Source: Oscillospiraceae bacterium
GTDB lineage: Bacteria > Bacillota > Clostridia > Oscillospirales > Acutalibacteraceae
Length of the DNA stretch: 64,000 nucleotides
Reading direction: 5' to 3'
Assembly: GCA_015065965.1 (NCBI GenBank)
Contig: SVPH01000007.1
Span: 1 to 64,000, forward strand
Shown here in pieces: positions 26,796 through 37,859 of the stretch (position 1 is its first letter; each line of letters opens with the position of its first letter). A model generated the notes under the pieces. It had not been told where the DNA came from. It was given only the letters and a program-made list of their open reading frames with translations, and did not search any database. A program made the translations under genes and the position numbers.

Positions 26796-28214
26796 ATGAC
26801 AACGGTAACCCAAAATAAAAGATATGTAGGCGTTAAGGAAACAGTTCTTTACGGCATTGCAAACGGCGGTCAGGTTATCGGCTACAACATGGTGCGCAAC
26901 CAACTGACCTTTTTCCTTGTAACCGTTTTCGGTGTGCCTGCTCAGGCTGTTGCAACCATGATTTTTGTAATGGGACTTTGGGATGCGTTCAACGACCCTC
27001 TTATGGGAACGGTTGTTGACCGCACACGCACCCGTTTCGGCAAACTGCGCCCTTATCTTATGTTTGTTCCGCTTCCTCTCGGCGCGGCAACCGTTCTTTT
27101 CTTCGGAGGAGCAACCTTCCTTGACGGTGTTCAATCAACAGGGCTGAAGATAGCCTATATGTGCATAACATATTTTATATGGGAAGTGCTCTACACAATC
27201 GGTGATATTCCTTATTGGGGTCTTTCGGCGGCTATTTCCCCGAATCCTGCCGATCGTTCAAGAGTTATCACTTCGGCACGCTTTATTTCAAGCATCATCG
27301 GCGGTTTGCCCGGCATTGTTGTGCCTGTCTGTATTGACCTTTCAAGAAACGGAACTATTCCCCTTGATATGGCTCAGGTTTTCCTTATTCTCGGCGTTGT
27401 TGCAGGCACTGTCGGCATGGGTCTTTTCTCGTTGGCAGGGTTCTTCACAAAGGAGAGAATTATCCAGAGTTCCGATGAACCCAAAGTGCTTGACTGTTTT
27501 AAATATCTTTTTAAAAACAAGCCGCTGCTTTTGCTTGTTTCGTCATCCGTTCTCGGTACAGTCGGCGGAATTGCAGATACATTCACTCAGTATTTCTACA
27601 CTTTTTCGCTCGGTACGGCGAGCCTTTCGCTTGTTGCGGGCATACCCGGCACAATCATGGGCTTTTTCACTTATCTGATTATGCCGAAAATTGAAAAAAT
27701 CGATTCCAAGAAACTCATTATCCGCATTGCTTTCATCAAAGCGGCGGTTACCGTCTGCGTTTTCCTTGCAGGCTGCAAATCCTATACAAATCCGCTTGTC
27801 ATCGTTCCGTTGCTTGCGGTTCAGGGCGTTTTCAACAGTATAGTTTCAAGCATTATGATGGTTATTCCCACAAAGATGATGGGCGATACGGTTGACTATA
27901 TGGAATGGAAAACAGGCGAGCGCAACGAGGGCATGACTTTCTCGCTGCTCACATTCATCAGCAAACTCACGGGATCGTTCAGTACAGCGTTTGCAACGGC
28001 GATTATTCCGATAATCGGTCTGAGTCAGGTCGGCTCGGATATGGTACTTGTTGAGGGCACGGTAAATACACGCCTTTGGCTGTGGGGTCTTGTAACATTC
28101 ATCCCTGCAGTGCTCAATCTTCTTTCACTTATTCCCTATATTTTCTATGATTTAAGCGGAGATAAACTTGCGGAAATAAGAAAAGAATTAGAAGAAAGAC
28201 GAATTTCAAAATAA
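26796..28214 (+). CDS. MFS transporter, GPH-type symporter
   Basis: LWDAFNDPLMGTVVDRTRTRFGKLRPYL, DTVDYMEWKTGERNEG. Confidence 0.85.
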   Translation: MTTVTQNKRYVGVKETVLYGIANGGQVIGYNMVRNQLTFFLVTVFGVPAQAVATMIFVMGLWDAFNDPLMGTVVDRTRTRFGKLRPYLMFVPLPLGAATVLFFGGATFLDGVQSTGLKIAYMCITYFIWEVLYTIGDIPYWGLSAAISPNPADRSRVITSARFISSIIGGLPGIVVPVCIDLSRNGTIPLDMAQVFLILGVVAGTVGMGLFSLAGFFTKERIIQSSDEPKVLDCFKYLFKNKPLLLLVSSSVLGTVGGIADTFTQYFYTFSLGTASLSLVAGIPGTIMGFFTYLIMPKIEKIDSKKLIIRIAFIKAAVTVCVFLAGCKSYTNPLVIVPLLAVQGVFNSIVSSIMMVIPTKMMGDTVDYMEWKTGERNEGMTFSLLTFISKLTGSFSTAFATAIIPIIGLSQVGSDMVLVEGTVNTRLWLWGLVTFIPAVLNLLSLIPYIFYDLSGDKLAEIRKELEERRISK

Positions 28215-28224
28215 TATATATTTA

Positions 28225-28252
28225 AAGACTTGCTTTGGGGCAAGTCTTTTTT
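28225..28252 (+). terminator. Terminator
   Basis: aagacttgc tttggg gcaagtctttttt. Confidence 0.7.
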
Positions 28253-28336
28253 ATTTAAAATATCAAAAACCCACTTTACAAATAATAAAATTTGTTACAT
28301 AATATATAATGCTAAATTATAGAAAGAGGAAGCAAA

Positions 28337-30100
28337 ATGAAAAAATCAGGAACAACGGAGAAGAACTTTTCGTTGATAAAAAGGTTTTTTCCTTATCTGA
28401 GGAAGCATCTTAAAACCGAACTGCTGGTGCTTGCGTGTGCGGCAACATCGGCATGCTGTGAAATCGCTTTGCCGCTGATTGTCAGAAGAATAACCGACCA
28501 GGGCGTAAGCGACCCTGCAGGGCTTACGGTTAAATTGATTGTTACCATTGCAATCGCTTATATCGCTCTGCGCGGCATGGACAGCCTTGCGAGTTTCTGC
28601 CAGTCCTATTGGGGACACAAGATGGGCGTCAGAATTGAAAACTCCATGCGTGAGGATATGTTTGACCATCTGCAGAAACTTTCGTTCACATTCTTTGACA
28701 ATACAAAGGTCGGTCAACTTATGAGCCGCATGACATCGGACCTTTTTGATGTTGCCGAATGGGCGCATCACTTCCCCGAAATGGTGCTCATGACGGCGGT
28801 TAAATTCATTGCAAGTTTCTTTATCTTTGCAAATATGGATATCCGCTTTGCAATAGCGATTTTTATCCTTATGCCGCTTATGATAGTTCTTACAAAATAT
28901 TCAAGAACAAAGATGAGGGAAACTTTCAAAAAAGGCCGCCATCAGGTTGGTGAAATCAATGCAAGGATTGAGGACAGCCTGCTCGGCGTAAGAGTTGTGC
29001 GTTCGTTCACCAACGAAAAAGTTGAAAAAGAAAAATTCTCAAAGGGCAACGAAAAATATGTTGAAATAAAAAATAAGAGCCACAAGTATATGTCGCAGTT
29101 CCACGCAACGGTAAAACTTATTGACGGCGTTACATATATAACTGTTGTTTCTCTCGGCGCATTGCTTATGAAAGAGGGAATTACCTCTGCCGGCGATTTT
29201 GCCGCAAGCCTCCTGCTCATTTCAACCCTTCTCGGCTCAATCAGAACAATAGTTGATTTCAGCGAGCAGTTCAGCCGAGGCATAACGGGTGTTGAACGCT
29301 TTGTTGAGATTATGGATGAAGAACCCGATATTACGGACAGTGAAAATGCCGTTGACATTGAAAACGTTCAGGGCGAAATTGAGTTTAAAGATGTTTCGTT
29401 CAGTTATGTAAAGGGCGAAAAGGAGATACTCCACAGCCTTAACCTTAAAATCAGAAAAGGCGGCAATGTTGCGCTTGTAGGCCCGAGCGGCGGCGGTAAA
29501 ACAACTCTCTGCAACCTTATTCCCAGATTCTATGAAGCCGAGAGCGGCGAAATTCTGCTTGACGGCAAAAATATAAAGGATATCACTCTGCGCTCGCTTC
29601 GCTCAAATATCGGCGTTGTTGCTCAGGATGTTTACCTTTTCTCAGGCACAATCCGTGATAACCTTATTTACGGTAAGGCGGATGCAACCGATGAAGAACT
29701 TATTGAAGCAACCAAAAAGGCAGGCGCGCATGAATTTATAAGCGCACTTCCTGACGGCTACGATACCTATATCGGTGAGAGGGGAGTTAAACTCTCAGGC
29801 GGTCAGAAACAGAGAATTTCAATCGCCAGAGTTTTTCTCAAGAATCCTCCCGTGCTTCTGCTTGACGAAGCAACGTCGGCTCTTGATAATGAGAGTGAAA
29901 AACTTGTTCAGGAATCGCTTGAACGCCTTGCAAAGGGCAGAACAACTCTCACTATTGCGCACCGTCTGACAACTATACGCAATGCGGATGAAATCGTTGT
30001 TCTTACCGAGGACGGTATTGCCGAGCAGGGCAGCCATGCCCAACTTATGCAAAAAGGCGGAATCTACAGCAATATGTACAGCATGTACGCAACCATGTAA
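28337..30100 (+). CDS. ABC transporter, fused permease/ATPase (exporter type)
   Basis: Walker A GPSGGGKTTL, signature LSGGQKQR, Walker B VLLLDEATSALD. Confidence 0.95.
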   Translation: MKKSGTTEKNFSLIKRFFPYLRKHLKTELLVLACAATSACCEIALPLIVRRITDQGVSDPAGLTVKLIVTIAIAYIALRGMDSLASFCQSYWGHKMGVRIENSMREDMFDHLQKLSFTFFDNTKVGQLMSRMTSDLFDVAEWAHHFPEMVLMTAVKFIASFFIFANMDIRFAIAIFILMPLMIVLTKYSRTKMRETFKKGRHQVGEINARIEDSLLGVRVVRSFTNEKVEKEKFSKGNEKYVEIKNKSHKYMSQFHATVKLIDGVTYITVVSLGALLMKEGITSAGDFAASLLLISTLLGSIRTIVDFSEQFSRGITGVERFVEIMDEEPDITDSENAVDIENVQGEIEFKDVSFSYVKGEKEILHSLNLKIRKGGNVALVGPSGGGKTTLCNLIPRFYEAESGEILLDGKNIKDITLRSLRSNIGVVAQDVYLFSGTIRDNLIYGKADATDEELIEATKKAGAHEFISALPDGYDTYIGERGVKLSGGQKQRISIARVFLKNPPVLLLDEATSALDNESEKLVQESLERLAKGRTTLTIAHRLTTIRNADEIVVLTEDGIAEQGSHAQLMQKGGIYSNMYSMYATM

Positions 30101-30125
30101 ATAAAGCACAGAAAGGAAAATCACT

Positions 30126-30551
30126 ATGCTTAAAAATATTTCACCTATCATTTCACCCGAACTTCTTAAAATTCTTATGGAAATGGGTCACGGCGATGAA
30201 ATCGTTATCGGCGACGGCAACTTCCCCGCTGCTTCAATGGCACAGCGCCTTGTTCGCCTTGACGGCCACGGTGTTGACGAAATCCTTGCAGCAATCCTTA
30301 AACTCATGCCTCTTGATACCTATGTAGAGGCTCCCGTTGCTCTTATGGATAACGCTGATCCTTCAAATCCGCCTCCCATCTGGGATGATTATAAAAAGAC
30401 AATCGTTGCCGAAGAGGGCGACAAGAATATCGAACTTATGGAAAGATTTGCTTTCTATGACAGAGCAAAAAAGGCTTATGCCGTTATCGCAACTGGCGAA
30501 ACTGCAATTTATGCTAATATCATCCTCAAAAAAGGCGTAGTAATTCAGTAA
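30126..30551 (+). CDS. fucU: FucU/RbsD-family mutarotase
   Basis: ELLKILMEMGHGDEIVIGDGNFPAASMAQRLVRLDGHG; adjacent to fucI-like gene. Confidence 0.85.
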   Translation: MLKNISPIISPELLKILMEMGHGDEIVIGDGNFPAASMAQRLVRLDGHGVDEILAAILKLMPLDTYVEAPVALMDNADPSNPPPIWDDYKKTIVAEEGDKNIELMERFAFYDRAKKAYAVIATGETAIYANIILKKGVVIQ

Positions 30552-30561
30552 GGAGAACACC

Positions 30562-32031
30562 ATGGAAAAACGAGTTTTAGCCATTGACTTCGGCGCATCA
30601 AGCGGCAGGGCAATCATCGGCAAATTCGACGGCAAAAAAATCTCACTTGAAGAGGTACATCGCTTTTCAAATGACCCCGTTAAGGTCGGCAGCACAATGT
30701 ATTGGGATGTTCTGCGCCTCTTCTATGATATAAAGCAGGGCATTGTTAAAGCAAAACTCGCAGGCGGATTTGACAGCATCGGTATTGATACATGGGGTGT
30801 TGATTTCGGTCTGATTGATGAATTCGGCTGCCTTCTTGAAAACCCTGTTCATTACCGTGACGAAAGAACGGTCGGTCTTATTGAAGAATGCGCAAAAACC
30901 GTTCCCAATGAGGAGTTTTACGGTGCAACGGGCATACAGTTCATGGAACTCAATACGGTTTACCAACTCTATGCACTCAAAAAATACCGCCCTCATATTC
31001 TTGAAAGAGCGGACAGACTTCTCTTTATGCCCGACCTTTTCGGCTATATGCTTACGGGCAAAATGACAACCGAATATTCAATCGCAACTACATCTCAGAT
31101 GGTTGATATCAAAACAAAATCATGGGCAACCGGTATTCTTGAAAGGCTCGGAATTCCCTCACGTCTTCTCGGCAAGATTGTGCCTTCGGGCAGCATCCTC
31201 GGCAAGGTGCGCAAGGACATCTGCGAAGAATGCGGAATTGATGAAGTTGATGTTATCAGCGTTTGCGGTCACGATACTCAGAGCGCACTGACTGCCGTCC
31301 CTGCAGAGGATAAGGATTTTGCATTTCTTTCAAGCGGCACATGGTCGCTTTTCGGCACGGAACTTGACGAACCTATCGTCAATGAAAAATCCGTTGCGAT
31401 GAATGTTACAAACGAGGGCGGCTACGGCTCAACCGTAGGCTTCCTTAAGAATATTATCGGTCTTTGGCTTATTCAGGAGAGCCGCCGTCACTGGAACAGA
31501 CACGGCAGCGACTATTCCTATGCAGACCTTGAAAAACTCGCCCTTGCGGCAGAGCCTTTCAAGTGTTTCATCGACCCCGATGCACCTGAGTTTGTGCCTC
31601 ACGGCAACATCCCTCAGCGTGTGCGTGACTACTGCAAAAAGACAGGCCAGCCGATTCCCGAGAGCGTAGGCGAGGTTATGCGCTGTATTTATGAAAGCCT
31701 TGCAATGAAATACCGCCTTACTCTTGAAAATCTTGAGGATTGCACGGGTAAAACCTACCCTGCAATTCATGTTATCGGCGGCGGAACAAAGGATACACTC
31801 CTTTGTCAGTTGACCGCATCATCATGTAACAGAAAAGTTGTCGCAGGTCCGATTGAAGCAACCGTTCTGGGCAATATTGTTGTTCAACTCCTTTCCTGCG
31901 GCGCACTTGAAAGCATTGAGCAGGCAAGGCAGGTTGTGCGTGCAAGCGAAAACACAGTTGAATATGCTCCCGAAAACCCCGATGCATGGGCCAAGGCTTA
32001 TGAGAGGTTTAAGGAAGTCATCAATAAGTAA
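30562..32031 (+). CDS. FGGY sugar kinase, rhamnulokinase-like (probable fuculokinase role)
   Basis: VLAIDFGASSGRAIIGKFDGKKISLEEVHRF...; operon with fucU/fucI. Confidence 0.8.
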   Translation: MEKRVLAIDFGASSGRAIIGKFDGKKISLEEVHRFSNDPVKVGSTMYWDVLRLFYDIKQGIVKAKLAGGFDSIGIDTWGVDFGLIDEFGCLLENPVHYRDERTVGLIEECAKTVPNEEFYGATGIQFMELNTVYQLYALKKYRPHILERADRLLFMPDLFGYMLTGKMTTEYSIATTSQMVDIKTKSWATGILERLGIPSRLLGKIVPSGSILGKVRKDICEECGIDEVDVISVCGHDTQSALTAVPAEDKDFAFLSSGTWSLFGTELDEPIVNEKSVAMNVTNEGGYGSTVGFLKNIIGLWLIQESRRHWNRHGSDYSYADLEKLALAAEPFKCFIDPDAPEFVPHGNIPQRVRDYCKKTGQPIPESVGEVMRCIYESLAMKYRLTLENLEDCTGKTYPAIHVIGGGTKDTLLCQLTASSCNRKVVAGPIEATVLGNIVVQLLSCGALESIEQARQVVRASENTVEYAPENPDAWAKAYERFKEVINK

Positions 32032-32065
32032 TTAAATAACCAACTATAGAAAGGAAGATGCTATT

Positions 32066-33862
32066 ATGGCAAAAAGCAGACTTATCGGCGATTATCCCGT
32101 TATCGGTATCCGCCCTGTTATCGACGGAAGAAGAGGCCCTCTTAAGGTAAGAGAATCCCTTGAGGAGCAGACAATGAACATGGCTAAAGCAGCCAAGGCT
32201 CTTTTTGAGGAAAACCTCCGTTATTCAAACGGCGAACCCGTTAAGGTTGTTATCGCTGACACAACAATCGGCAGAGTTGCCGAAACCGCAGCATGCGCAG
32301 CAAAGTTTAAGAAGGAAGGTGTTGATATCACCCTTTCAGTTACTCCCTGCTGGTGCTACGGCTCAGAAACAATGGATATGGATCCCAATACAATCAAGGG
32401 CGTATGGGGCTTTAACGCAACTGAAAGACCCGGCGCTGTTTACCTTGCATCGGTTCTTGCTGCTCATGCTCAGAAGGGTCTGCCCGCATTCGGCATTTAC
32501 GGCAAGGATGTTCAGGATGCTGACGACACTTCAATGCCCGATGATGTTAAAGAAAAACTTCTCCGCTTTGCAAGAGCCGCTGTTGCTGTTGCAACAATGA
32601 GAGGTAAGAGTTATCTTCAGATCGGTTCAATCTGCATGGGTATTGCAGGTTCATCAATCGACCCCGATTTTATCGAAGAATATCTCGGCATGAGAGTTGA
32701 ATCGGTTGACGAGGTTGAAATCATCCGCCGCATGAGCGAGGGTATCTATGACGAGGCTGAGTTCCAGAAGGCTCTTGCATGGACAAAAGAGAAGTGCAAG
32801 GAAGGCTTTGACAAGAACCCTGAATTCGTAAGAAAGAGCGACGAGCAGAAGGAAAAGGATTGGGAATTCGTTGTTAAGATGATGTGCATCATCAAAGACC
32901 TTATGAACGGCAACCCCAATCTCCCCGAAGGCAGAGAAGAAGAAATGGTTGGTCACAATGCTATCGCAGCAGGCTTCCAGGGTCAGAGACAGTGGACAGA
33001 CTTCTACCCCAACTGTGACTTCGCAGAGGCACTTCTCAACTCATCAGTTGACTGGGAAGGCGCAAGAGAACCCTATATCCTTGCAACAGAAAACGACGTT
33101 CTCAACGGTATCGGCATGCTCTTCATGAAACTTCTCACAAACAGACCTCAGATGTTTGCTGACGTTCGTACATACTGGAGCGGTGACTCTGTTAAGAGAG
33201 TAACAGGCTACGATATCGAAGGCAAGGCAAAGGATGCTGACGGCTTCATTCACCTTATCAACTCAGGCGCATGCTGCATTGATGCTTGCGGCGAGATCAA
33301 GGATGAAAACGGCAACGGTATCATCAAAGAGTGGTATAACGTTACAGACGAAGATGCTGAAAAGATTCTTGCTGCAACAACATGGAACGCAGCGGATAAC
33401 GGCTACTTCAGAGGCGGCGGATATTCATCACGCTTCCTTACCAGAGCGGAAATGCCCGCAACAATGATTCGTCTTAACCTCGTTAAGGGCCTCGGCCCTG
33501 TTCTTCAGATTGCTGAAGGCTGGACAGTTGCTCTCCCCGACGAAGTTTCGGATATCATCTGGAAGAGAACAGACTACACATGGCCCTGCACATGGTTCGC
33601 ACCCAGATGCAACGGCGAAGGTCCCTTCAAATCAGCATATGACCTTATGAACAACTGGGGCGCAAACCACGGCGCTATCTCATACGGACACATCGGCGCT
33701 GATATCATCACAATGGCATCAATGCTCCGTATTCCCGTTGCTCTCCACAATGTTCCCGAAGAGAAGATCTTCCGTCCTGCAGCATGGGGCGCATTCGGAA
33801 CAAAGGACCTTGAAGGCGCAGACTTCAGAGCATGCGAAAACTACGGTCCTCTTTACAAATAA
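32066..33862 (+). CDS. fucI: L-fucose isomerase
   Basis: [34 protein letters not shown]...; full-length 598 aa. Confidence 0.9.
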   Translation: MAKSRLIGDYPVIGIRPVIDGRRGPLKVRESLEEQTMNMAKAAKALFEENLRYSNGEPVKVVIADTTIGRVAETAACAAKFKKEGVDITLSVTPCWCYGSETMDMDPNTIKGVWGFNATERPGAVYLASVLAAHAQKGLPAFGIYGKDVQDADDTSMPDDVKEKLLRFARAAVAVATMRGKSYLQIGSICMGIAGSSIDPDFIEEYLGMRVESVDEVEIIRRMSEGIYDEAEFQKALAWTKEKCKEGFDKNPEFVRKSDEQKEKDWEFVVKMMCIIKDLMNGNPNLPEGREEEMVGHNAIAAGFQGQRQWTDFYPNCDFAEALLNSSVDWEGAREPYILATENDVLNGIGMLFMKLLTNRPQMFADVRTYWSGDSVKRVTGYDIEGKAKDADGFIHLINSGACCIDACGEIKDENGNGIIKEWYNVTDEDAEKILAATTWNAADNGYFRGGGYSSRFLTRAEMPATMIRLNLVKGLGPVLQIAEGWTVALPDEVSDIIWKRTDYTWPCTWFAPRCNGEGPFKSAYDLMNNWGANHGAISYGHIGADIITMASMLRIPVALHNVPEEKIFRPAAWGAFGTKDLEGADFRACENYGPLYK

Positions 33863-33873
33863 GATAAAAAATC

Positions 33874-33906
33874 AGCGGCACATCATTGCGATGTGCCGCT
33901 TTCTTT
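33874..33906. terminator. Terminator
   Basis: agcggcacatc attgc gatgtgccgct ttctttt. Confidence 0.75.
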
Positions 33907-34791
33907 TTAGAATGTTTTAACAAGTTCCTTGAGGTATGCCTTGAAATCTTCACCGATTTCATCGTGGTCAAGGGCAACTTCGCAGTTTGCTTTCATAATA
34001 CCGAGTTTGTTGCCCATATCATAACGCTTGCCGTCAAAGTCATATGCAAGCAGTTTGCCTGCCTTGCCGAGTTCGGTGAAAACATCGGTCAAATAGAATT
34101 CCTTGCCTTCGGGTGTTGCGGCAAGACCTTTTTCAATAAGGTCAAAGGTTTCGGGCGGCATAACGATTCTGCCGAGAATAGCATAGAGAGAAAGAATCTG
34201 CTCTGGTGTGGGCTTTTCAATGATTTCATAGCAGTTCATTGCTCTGTCCTCACCCTCAATGGGCGAAACGTTAAGAGTGCAGTAGAGCCTGATAAGTTCT
34301 TCGGGAACTTCTTTAACACCTACAACGCCTTTGTTGTATTTCTCATAACAGCGTGCAAGTTGAGCGGTAACAGGGTCTTCTGAAATGATAACGTCATCGC
34401 CGTAGAGAACAGCAAAAGGTTCATCGCCTACAAATGATTTACCGCAAAGGAGCGCATGGGCAAGACCTTTTGTTTCTTTCTGACGGATAAAATATATGTT
34501 TGCAAGGTTTGCAACCGCTTTAACATCCTCATAGAGTTTTTCTTTTGAAGCAACGCCTTTAAGGCCTGCTTCAAGTTCAAATGAATGGTCAAAATGGTCT
34601 TCGATTGCGCCCTTACCTCTGTTAGTGATAATGAGAATGTCTTCAATTCCTGCTGCAACGGCTTCTTCAACTATATATTGGATTGCAGGCTTGTCAACTA
34701 TGTTGAGCATTTCTTTGGGAACTGATTTTGATGCGGGGAGAACTCTTGTTCCGAGACCTGCTGCAGGAATAATCGCTTTTCTGACTTTCAT
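33907..34791 (-). CDS. galU: UTP-glucose-1-phosphate uridylyltransferase
   Basis: KVRKAIIPAAGLGTRVLPASKSVPKEMLNIVDKPAIQYIVEEAV. Confidence 0.95.
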   Translation of the reverse strand: MKVRKAIIPAAGLGTRVLPASKSVPKEMLNIVDKPAIQYIVEEAVAAGIEDILIITNRGKGAIEDHFDHSFELEAGLKGVASKEKLYEDVKAVANLANIYFIRQKETKGLAHALLCGKSFVGDEPFAVLYGDDVIISEDPVTAQLARCYEKYNKGVVGVKEVPEELIRLYCTLNVSPIEGEDRAMNCYEIIEKPTPEQILSLYAILGRIVMPPETFDLIEKGLAATPEGKEFYLTDVFTELGKAGKLLAYDFDGKRYDMGNKLGIMKANCEVALDHDEIGEDFKAYLKELVKTF

Positions 34792-34812
34792 GATAAATCC
34801 TCCAAATCAAGG

Positions 34813-35895
34813 TTAAATATTTTTTATGAAGTCTGCTGCATAAAACAGCAGATTAATAAGCATGGTTTCGCCGAGAAAACTTGCGGCAAATGCGAGCGCC
34901 GAAAGTCCGCCGCGCCGTGCAATCATCAGCCTTTGCATATGAGGTTCGGCAACGCCGTCTTTGATTAATTTTATATCGGCAATTGCTTTTTTATAATAGA
35001 GTCTGTCCGCCGTCAGCGCGCATATGAGGCGAAGAACAGCGGTAATACCGAGGGTGATAAACATAGGTTTTTTGATTTTGGTGTAGAAATCACCCATCAT
35101 TTTTTCCATCTCGCCGGTCATGATTTCAAGTTCTTCACCGCTTGCTTCTTCAATGTTAAAAGAGTTTAGCGCATCGGTGTATTCCATTGCGGCATCGTAA
35201 ATTACATCCGAATAACCCGAAAGCAGAATAGATGCCGTTACAAACGCAACAAGAAAGAATGCGCCTGCCTTGTAAAGTTTTCTGTAGAAAAACCAATACG
35301 GAGCAAAGAAAAATGCTGCAAAATTAAAACCGATTTTTTTGCCGGATTCAAACTTTTTGAATTTTGGCAGGTATCTGTGAGCGCTTGCCTGAGTGTATAT
35401 CGCAAGTTCGCCGGCTGTGTTATCACCTATCTTTTCATCGGCATCAAAATCCGTTCCCGCTACCTTGGGATTACCGCCGAAAAATCCGCCCTGAGTTGTG
35501 CCGAGAGGTGCGCCGCACTGATTGCAGTGGAGAGCATCATCGGAGTTTTCTTTGCCGCAGAAAGCGCATTTTTTGTTGGTTGTATTATTTTGTGTCTGTT
35601 GTGAAAAAAGAGCACCGCAGTTGCCGCAGTGCAGCGCATCGGCCGGGTTTTCACTGCCGCATATGTGGCAGACACGGCTGTCGCTCGCTTGATCACTGTG
35701 CGTTTCTTCAGTTACCGGAGTTCTTTCCCTTTTCCAAACATAGCCCGATGCGTGAAGGTCATCGTTTGCGCATCTTCCGTTAACCATCCAGCATTCTCTG
35801 TGCTGAGGGGTTGCGCATATGGGGCATACAACAATATCCTCGCCGTCCCTGAGAGGTTTTTCGCAAACGGGACACGGCTGATTTTCATAATTCAC
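34813..35895 (-). CDS. Membrane protein with N-terminal RING-like and zinc-ribbon motifs (DUF2628-like C-terminus)
   Basis: CPVCEKPLRDGEDIVVCPICATPQHRECW, two CxxCG.....HC..CG ribbons, then TM region. Confidence 0.7.
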   Translation of the reverse strand: MNYENQPCPVCEKPLRDGEDIVVCPICATPQHRECWMVNGRCANDDLHASGYVWKRERTPVTEETHSDQASDSRVCHICGSENPADALHCGNCGALFSQQTQNNTTNKKCAFCGKENSDDALHCNQCGAPLGTTQGGFFGGNPKVAGTDFDADEKIGDNTAGELAIYTQASAHRYLPKFKKFESGKKIGFNFAAFFFAPYWFFYRKLYKAGAFFLVAFVTASILLSGYSDVIYDAAMEYTDALNSFNIEEASGEELEIMTGEMEKMMGDFYTKIKKPMFITLGITAVLRLICALTADRLYYKKAIADIKLIKDGVAEPHMQRLMIARRGGLSALAFAASFLGETMLINLLFYAADFIKNI

Positions 35896-36094
35896 GGAAC
35901 ATCATCTCCTTCATAAAGTGTAGAGAGACAAATTCAGGTTTGCTCACGCCACTTATACCGCAATTATGCATTATATATTTTACCTAATTATTAGCAAAAT
36001 TGCAATTATTATTTAAAAAATAATTGCTACTTCTTTACATTCTTGTTTTTTTTGATATAATATAAAATGAAAAATTATGTATCAGGAGATTTTT

Positions 36095-37213
36095 ATGGTT
36101 CAGTTTGAAGAATTAAGACTTTCTCTTCTTGATTATGAAGAAAAACTCAAGCAACTCCGTGAGGCACTCGGCCTTGATGATATGAATGCTGAAATTGAAA
36201 CCCTTGAGGCACAGACTGCCGAGGAAGGTTTCTGGAATGACCTTGCAAATTCCCAGAAGGTTCAGCAGAGAATCAGCCAACTCAAAAACAAGGTCGGAGC
36301 ATATAATTCGCTTGAAAATGAATATAATGACACACTCGTTCTCATTGAACTTTCAAATGAGGAAGAAGACCTTGATATGTTTGATGAGTGTAAGGCAGGC
36401 GTTGACGGTTTTGTATCAAAACTCGATGCGATGACCCTGAGCACTTTGCTCTCAGGCGAATATGATGCTAAGAATGCAATTCTCACCTTCCATGCAGGTG
36501 CAGGCGGAACAGAAGCGCAGGATTGGAATCAGATGCTTGTCAGAATGTATCAGCACTGGGGAGAAAAGCACGGCTTTAAAATCAGCATGCTTGACTTCCT
36601 TGACGGCGACGAAGCAGGTCTTAAATCCGCTGTTCTTCTTGTTGAGGGTGAAAATGCATACGGTTACCTTAAAGGAGAAATGGGTGTTCACCGCCTTGTC
36701 CGTGTATCGCCCTTCGATTCATCGGGCAGACGCCATACTTCATTTGCTTCTCTCGAAGTTATGCCTGAAATTGACGATACGGTTGATGTTGAAATCAATC
36801 CCGATGACCTCAGAATAGACTATTACCGTTCAAGCGGTGCAGGCGGTCAGAAGGTTAACAAAACCTCATCTGCTGTCCGTATTACCCATATCCCCACGGG
36901 CATTGTATGCGCCTGTCAGGTTGAAAGAAGCCAGCATCAGAACAGAGATGTTGCAATGAAAATGCTTAAGTCCAAACTTATCGAAATCAAGGAAAGAGAG
37001 CATCTTGACAAGATTGACGATATCAAGGGCGAGCAGAGAGAAATTGCTTGGGGCAGCCAGATACGCTCATATGTATTTATGCCCTATACCCTTGCGAAAG
37101 ACCACAGAACAGGTTTTGAAGCAGGAAATATCAACGCTGTTATGGACGGCGATATTGACGGCTTTATCAATGCATATCTCAAAATGGAATCCCTTAAAGA
37201 GAATGCAAACTGA
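36095..37213 (+). CDS. prfB: Peptide chain release factor 2
   Basis: GAGGTEAQDW, RVSPFDSSGRRHTSFASLEV (SPF), GAGGQKVNKTSSAVR. Confidence 0.95.
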   Translation: MVQFEELRLSLLDYEEKLKQLREALGLDDMNAEIETLEAQTAEEGFWNDLANSQKVQQRISQLKNKVGAYNSLENEYNDTLVLIELSNEEEDLDMFDECKAGVDGFVSKLDAMTLSTLLSGEYDAKNAILTFHAGAGGTEAQDWNQMLVRMYQHWGEKHGFKISMLDFLDGDEAGLKSAVLLVEGENAYGYLKGEMGVHRLVRVSPFDSSGRRHTSFASLEVMPEIDDTVDVEINPDDLRIDYYRSSGAGGQKVNKTSSAVRITHIPTGIVCACQVERSQHQNRDVAMKMLKSKLIEIKEREHLDKIDDIKGEQREIAWGSQIRSYVFMPYTLAKDHRTGFEAGNINAVMDGDIDGFINAYLKMESLKENAN

Positions 37214-37246
37214 TTAAATTATAAATTTAAACTGCGGGGTGAAGAT

Positions 37247-37858
37247 GTGAAACTGATTGATATTTCGAGAAAGTTTTTCGGCGGCGATGTTTATCCCGGT
37301 GACCCTGAGCCGAGAGCGGAGCAGATAAGCGAAATCGGAGCAGAATCGGAGTGCAATCTGTCAGTTGTTCATGCCTGTGTTCACAATGCAACCCACGTGG
37401 ATGCTCCGCTGCATTTTCTGCCTGAAGGCGAAACGATTGAAAATCTGCCGATTGAAACATTTATCGGTCCGTGTACGGTTATTCAGGTGCCTGCAGGTGT
37501 TATTACAGGGGAGTATGTTGACCGATATTTTCCCAAAAAGTGCGAAAGGCTGCTTATAAAAGGCGGAGGCAGAGCGTTTTTTATGGATTCGTCTGCGCAG
37601 GAACTGGCGGACAGGGGACTGATTCTTATCGGCACTGATTCGCTTTCCGTAGGCAGCAAGGGCAATCAGGTCGGTCCGCATAAAGCATTCCTGCAAAACT
37701 CCGTTGCCGTTCTCGAAGGGCTTGACCTTTCGGCTGTTAAACCCGGCAACTATTTCCTTTTTGCTCCGCCCGTCTGCTATAACGGATTGGAAGGAGCGCC
37801 CGCAAGAGCGGTTCTGATAGAAGACTATGTTTTCTGGTCAGGCAAAAAAGAGGTGTGA
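37247..37858 (+). CDS. Cyclase / kynurenine formamidase-like family protein
   Basis: DISRKFFGGDVYPGDP..., HNATHVDAPLHF motif; GTG start. Confidence 0.75.
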   Translation: MKLIDISRKFFGGDVYPGDPEPRAEQISEIGAESECNLSVVHACVHNATHVDAPLHFLPEGETIENLPIETFIGPCTVIQVPAGVITGEYVDRYFPKKCERLLIKGGGRAFFMDSSAQELADRGLILIGTDSLSVGSKGNQVGPHKAFLQNSVAVLEGLDLSAVKPGNYFLFAPPVCYNGLEGAPARAVLIEDYVFWSGKKEV

Positions 37859-37859
37859 A

